10,353 nt of DNA from Cyanobacteria bacterium UBA3803 (GTDB lineage Bacteria; Cyanobacteriota; Vampirovibrionia; Gastranaerophilales; Gastranaerophilaceae): positions 1 through 10,353 of the forward strand of contig DFEL01000001.1 in the NCBI GenBank assembly GCA_002369055.1, read 5' to 3'. The notes under the pieces are model-generated. The model worked only from the letters and a program-made list of their open reading frames with translations, had not been told where the DNA came from and ran no database searches. Of the stretch, positions 8,544-10,353 are shown piece after piece (the stretch's first letter is position 1; each line of letters opens with the position of its first letter). Both the position numbers and the translations under genes were made by a program.

Positions 8544-9197
8544 TTATTCAGAAACGATTTTTACACCTGAGCTTGTTCCGATTCTGTCTGCACCTGCTTC
8601 AATTACGGCTAGTGCTTCTGCTTTAGAACGAACTCCGCCTGATGCTTTAACCATTAAGCCATGCGGTGCAACTGTATCGTGCATGATTTTTACATCTTCG
8701 GGTTTTGCTCCTACACCGCCTTTTACAAAGCCTGTTGATGTTTTAACAAGGTCAGCACCTGCTTCTACACATAATTCACATGCTTTTTTAATTTCTTCTT
8801 TTGTTAATAAGTCTGTTTCTAATATAACTTTCAATAAATGATTTCCGCAAGCTGCTTTTACTGTTTTTATGTCTTCAACTACGTAATCATAGTTTTTATC
8901 TTTCATTGCAGATACATTGATAACCATATCAATTTCATCAGCACCATCTTCTAATGCTGTTTTTGCTTCAAATGCAGTAACTTTTGATGAGCTTGCACCT
9001 AAAGGAAAACCTACAACAGTAACTATTTTTACATCTGAACCTGCTAAATTTTCTTTTGCTAATTTTACATAAGCAGGGTTTACGCATACTCCAAAGAATT
9101 TGTGTTCTTTTGCTTCTTCAAACAATTTCAAGAATTGTTCTTTTGTTGCGTCTTGTTTTAGTAATGTGTGTTCAATGTACTCATTTAATTGTTTCAT
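8544..9197 (-). CDS. deoC: Deoxyribose-phosphate aldolase
   Basis: Cytoplasmic class I aldolase that splits 2-deoxyribose 5-phosphate into glyceraldehyde 3-phosphate and acetaldehyde, in deoxynucleoside catabolism. At 217 residues it is the short bacterial form, a single TIM barrel. The Schiff-base lysine is Lys 152 in LVKTSTGF (150-157). The second active-site lysine is Lys 184 in VKASGGVR (183-190). The proton-relay Asp 90 lies in DEIDMVINV (87-95). The C-terminal phosphate-binding part RIGTSSG (205-211) is present. The N-terminal motif reads IEHTLLK (8-14), with Glu where most members have Asp. A strong AGGAGG ribosome site (9203-9208) lies 5 nt before ATG. It is monocistronic with its own terminator, and no deoA, deoB, deoD or deoR is next to it. 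Confidence 0.98.
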   Translation of the reverse strand: MKQLNEYIEHTLLKQDATKEQFLKLFEEAKEHKFFGVCVNPAYVKLAKENLAGSDVKIVTVVGFPLGASSSKVTAFEAKTALEDGADEIDMVINVSAMKDKNYDYVVEDIKTVKAACGNHLLKVILETDLLTKEEIKKACELCVEAGADLVKTSTGFVKGGVGAKPEDVKIMHDTVAPHGLMVKASGGVRSKAEALAVIEAGADRIGTSSGVKIVSE

Positions 9198-9213
9198 ATA
9201 ACCTCCTATTTCA

Positions 9214-9228
9214 GTAATATCATATTAC
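9214..9228. promoter_or_regulatory. Perfect palindrome in the deoC leader, possible operator
   Basis: GTAATATCATATTAC has two perfect 7-bp half-sites around one central base. It lies 5 nt upstream of the AGGAGG ribosome site of deoC and just downstream of the proposed -10, a usual place for a repressor site. The half-sites are AT-rich, so chance is possible in this AT-rich genome. Confidence 0.4.
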
Positions 9229-9232
9229 AAGA

Positions 9233-9261
9233 AAAATACATATTAAAGAACATGTTGTTAA
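9233..9261 (-). promoter_or_regulatory. Candidate deoC promoter
   Basis: On the minus strand, TTAACA (9256-9261, five of six matches to TTGACA) and TATTTT (9233-9238, four of six to TATAAT) are 17 nt apart. The predicted start near 9226 gives a leader of about 28 nt and would fall inside the palindrome at 9214-9228. AT-rich sequence gives many such matches, so this is tentative. Confidence 0.4.
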
Positions 9262-9274
9262 TAAAACTTATTAA
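9258..9274. repeat. Short AT-only inverted repeat between deoC and the next gene
   Basis: TTAATAA (9258-9264) and TTATTAA (9268-9274) are perfect inverted copies with a 3-nt AAC spacer. The left arm overlaps the candidate deoC -35 box. It may be a regulatory site for one of the two divergent genes, but all paired bases are A/T and chance is likely. Confidence 0.25.
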
Positions 9275-9284
9275 AAAACCGCAA

Positions 9285-9313
9285 TTGTGTTTAAATATGA
9301 TAAAATTGATAAT
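9285..9313 (+). promoter_or_regulatory. Weak candidate promoter of the last gene
   Basis: TTGTGT (9285-9290) and GATAAT (9308-9313) are spaced by 17 nt on the plus strand. The predicted start at about 9320 would fall within the GAGG ribosome site (9319-9322), which argues against it or means that another start is used. Listed as the best match in this gap only. Confidence 0.2.
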
Positions 9314-9330
9314 TATATGAGGATATTGTC

Positions 9331-10353
9331 ATGTTTGATTTTTTTAAAAAGCAGGAAACTGTTAATAAAGCGGAAGTATTAAATGAAATTTATGCAAAAT
9401 TAAAAGATTATACATATTACTATGATGTTCCAAATGAAAGGAAGGAACAACTAAGAAATATTGTAAAAAAATACGGATATTTGAATTATCCTCATTTGAA
9501 AGTTTTAGAAGAACTGTCAGCCGCAGAAACTCTTTGTGCTTTGGAGATTAAATGGGAAAATAACGGAATATTTAAAGACGGAAAATTTGTTTTTGATAAT
9601 GATAAAGTTAGTCCGCTGGCAAGGAATAATGTTAAAAACAGTAATTGGTTAAAAAAAGAAGGTCATGATATAAAATTAATAAATCTTGCTGCACTTGGAA
9701 ACGGTAATTATGCAGATGCTCCGGGTAAATTTTTTGATTGGGTTAAGCAAATTCTTATTCTTCCGACAGGAGATTTGGCTCGTGGTATTTTTAATACGAC
9801 AGTATATCTTATTCCATTTCAAAAAAGAGATTTTGGTTGTGCCTATTTGCCTACAAGTTCAGAAGTAAGTCCTGAATTAAAGGACAAAAATATGGAAATT
9901 TATTTGGGAATATCTTTGGAAGAACAGGTAAAATTATTTATTGAATTGGCACAGCTTGCGGGTCATCCTGTCATATATGATGTATTACCACAGGCAGGTC
10001 GTTTTGAAAAAAATGTTCTTGCTAATCCGTTTATTGCAAGGTGGTTTGATGTTAATGATTTGATAAATAAAATTTCAGCAAAGGTTGATGAAATTTCTGA
10101 TAAACTTGCAGAAAAATTTGATAAAGAAGATGTAAATGTTACAAAAGAGCTGTATAAACAAATTTTAAAAGGCGGAGCAGGTGAATTTTCTGCAAAATAT
10201 AAAGAAATTTATAATGAATTTGATAATTTGCTTGAAGATTATAAAAAGGAAATTTCAAATAATGCGTCATTAAAAGATAATCAAGCTAAGTTATTAAAAA
10301 AAGTCAAAGAAGTTATAGCAAAGAAATTAAATGTAAATGTTTCTAAAAAATTA
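9331..10353 (+). CDS. Unrecognised protein, 3' end outside the window
   Basis: The frame is open from ATG 9331 to the window end: 341 codons without a stop. GAGG at 9319-9322 is 8 nt before ATG. No signal peptide or membrane segment is seen. Residues 1-110 are charged and helical with several aromatic residues. The central part (about 140-235) looks like a folded enzyme core: ILILPTGDLARGIF, VYLIPFQKRDFGCAYLPTSS, VKLFIELAQLAGHPVIYDVL, PQAGRF. This order recalls beta2 to beta3 of a GH13 alpha-amylase-type barrel, with IYDVLPQAGR at the place of region I (DxVxNH), but the Asn and His are missing. From about 240 the protein is Lys/Glu-rich and probably coiled coil. I do not recognise the family; the glycosidase comparison is weak inference. 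It is divergent from deoC across 133 nt. Base composition resembles that of its neighbours. Confidence 0.88.
   Translation, partial: MFDFFKKQETVNKAEVLNEIYAKLKDYTYYYDVPNERKEQLRNIVKKYGYLNYPHLKVLEELSAAETLCALEIKWENNGIFKDGKFVFDNDKVSPLARNNVKNSNWLKKEGHDIKLINLAALGNGNYADAPGKFFDWVKQILILPTGDLARGIFNTTVYLIPFQKRDFGCAYLPTSSEVSPELKDKNMEIYLGISLEEQVKLFIELAQLAGHPVIYDVLPQAGRFEKNVLANPFIARWFDVNDLINKISAKVDEISDKLAEKFDKEDVNVTKELYKQILKGGAGEFSAKYKEIYNEFDNLLEDYKKEISNNASLKDNQAKLLKKVKEVIAKKLNVNVSKKL

Noticed and set aside
9686..9868. Plus-strand frame of 60 codons
   Set aside because: It sits in another frame within the longer open frame 9331-10353, which has a ribosome site and normal composition.

Overview
The window looks like a piece of an AT-rich bacterial chromosome from a non-photosynthetic relative of Cyanobacteria, most likely the Melainabacteria/Vampirovibrionia group (for example Gastranaerophilales). 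Three things point that way. The F-ATPase operon has the cyanobacterial order a-c-b'-b-delta-alpha-gamma, with two different b-type stalk genes and with beta and epsilon absent. The gamma subunit lacks the long regulatory insert of photosynthetic relatives. Flagellar genes (flhB and a FliA-type sigma factor) are also present. The taxonomic assignment is inference; no rRNA gene is present.

Layout: (1) Bases 1-816, plus strand: the 3' part of an unrecognised, probably helical protein. It ends at a perfect bidirectional hairpin terminator (837-868). (2) Bases 893-5869, minus strand: a tightly packed seven-gene atp operon read from right to left, atpB-atpE-atpF'-atpF-atpH-atpA-atpG. Gaps are 4-28 nt, with one TAATG stop/start overlap. 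A good sigma70-type promoter lies in the 85-bp gap upstream. (3) Bases 5955-6659, plus strand: a one-domain biotin-protein ligase, divergent from the operon. (4) Bases 6667-8432, minus strand: flhB followed by a FliA-like sigma factor, without the usual fliR or flhA neighbours. (5) Bases 8544-9197, minus strand: deoC, with its own terminator (8484-8515) and a palindrome in its leader. (6) Bases 9331-10353, plus strand: the 5' part of an unrecognised protein that runs off the window. Part of it faintly recalls the beta2-beta3 part of a GH13-type barrel.

The atp genes supply the whole Fo motor, both outer-stalk subunits, delta, alpha and gamma. Beta and epsilon must be encoded elsewhere. In a fermentative anaerobe such an enzyme could hydrolyse ATP to maintain the proton gradient that drives the flagellar motor and export, but that link is inference. 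DeoC feeds deoxyribose 5-phosphate into central metabolism, and BirA activates biotin enzymes.

Most of the window is ordinary core genome, and I see no clear new multi-gene system. The points most worth a second look are the NPIH (not NPTH) autocleavage motif in FlhB, the shortened region 3 of the sigma factor, the two unrecognised edge genes, and the palindrome upstream of deoC.
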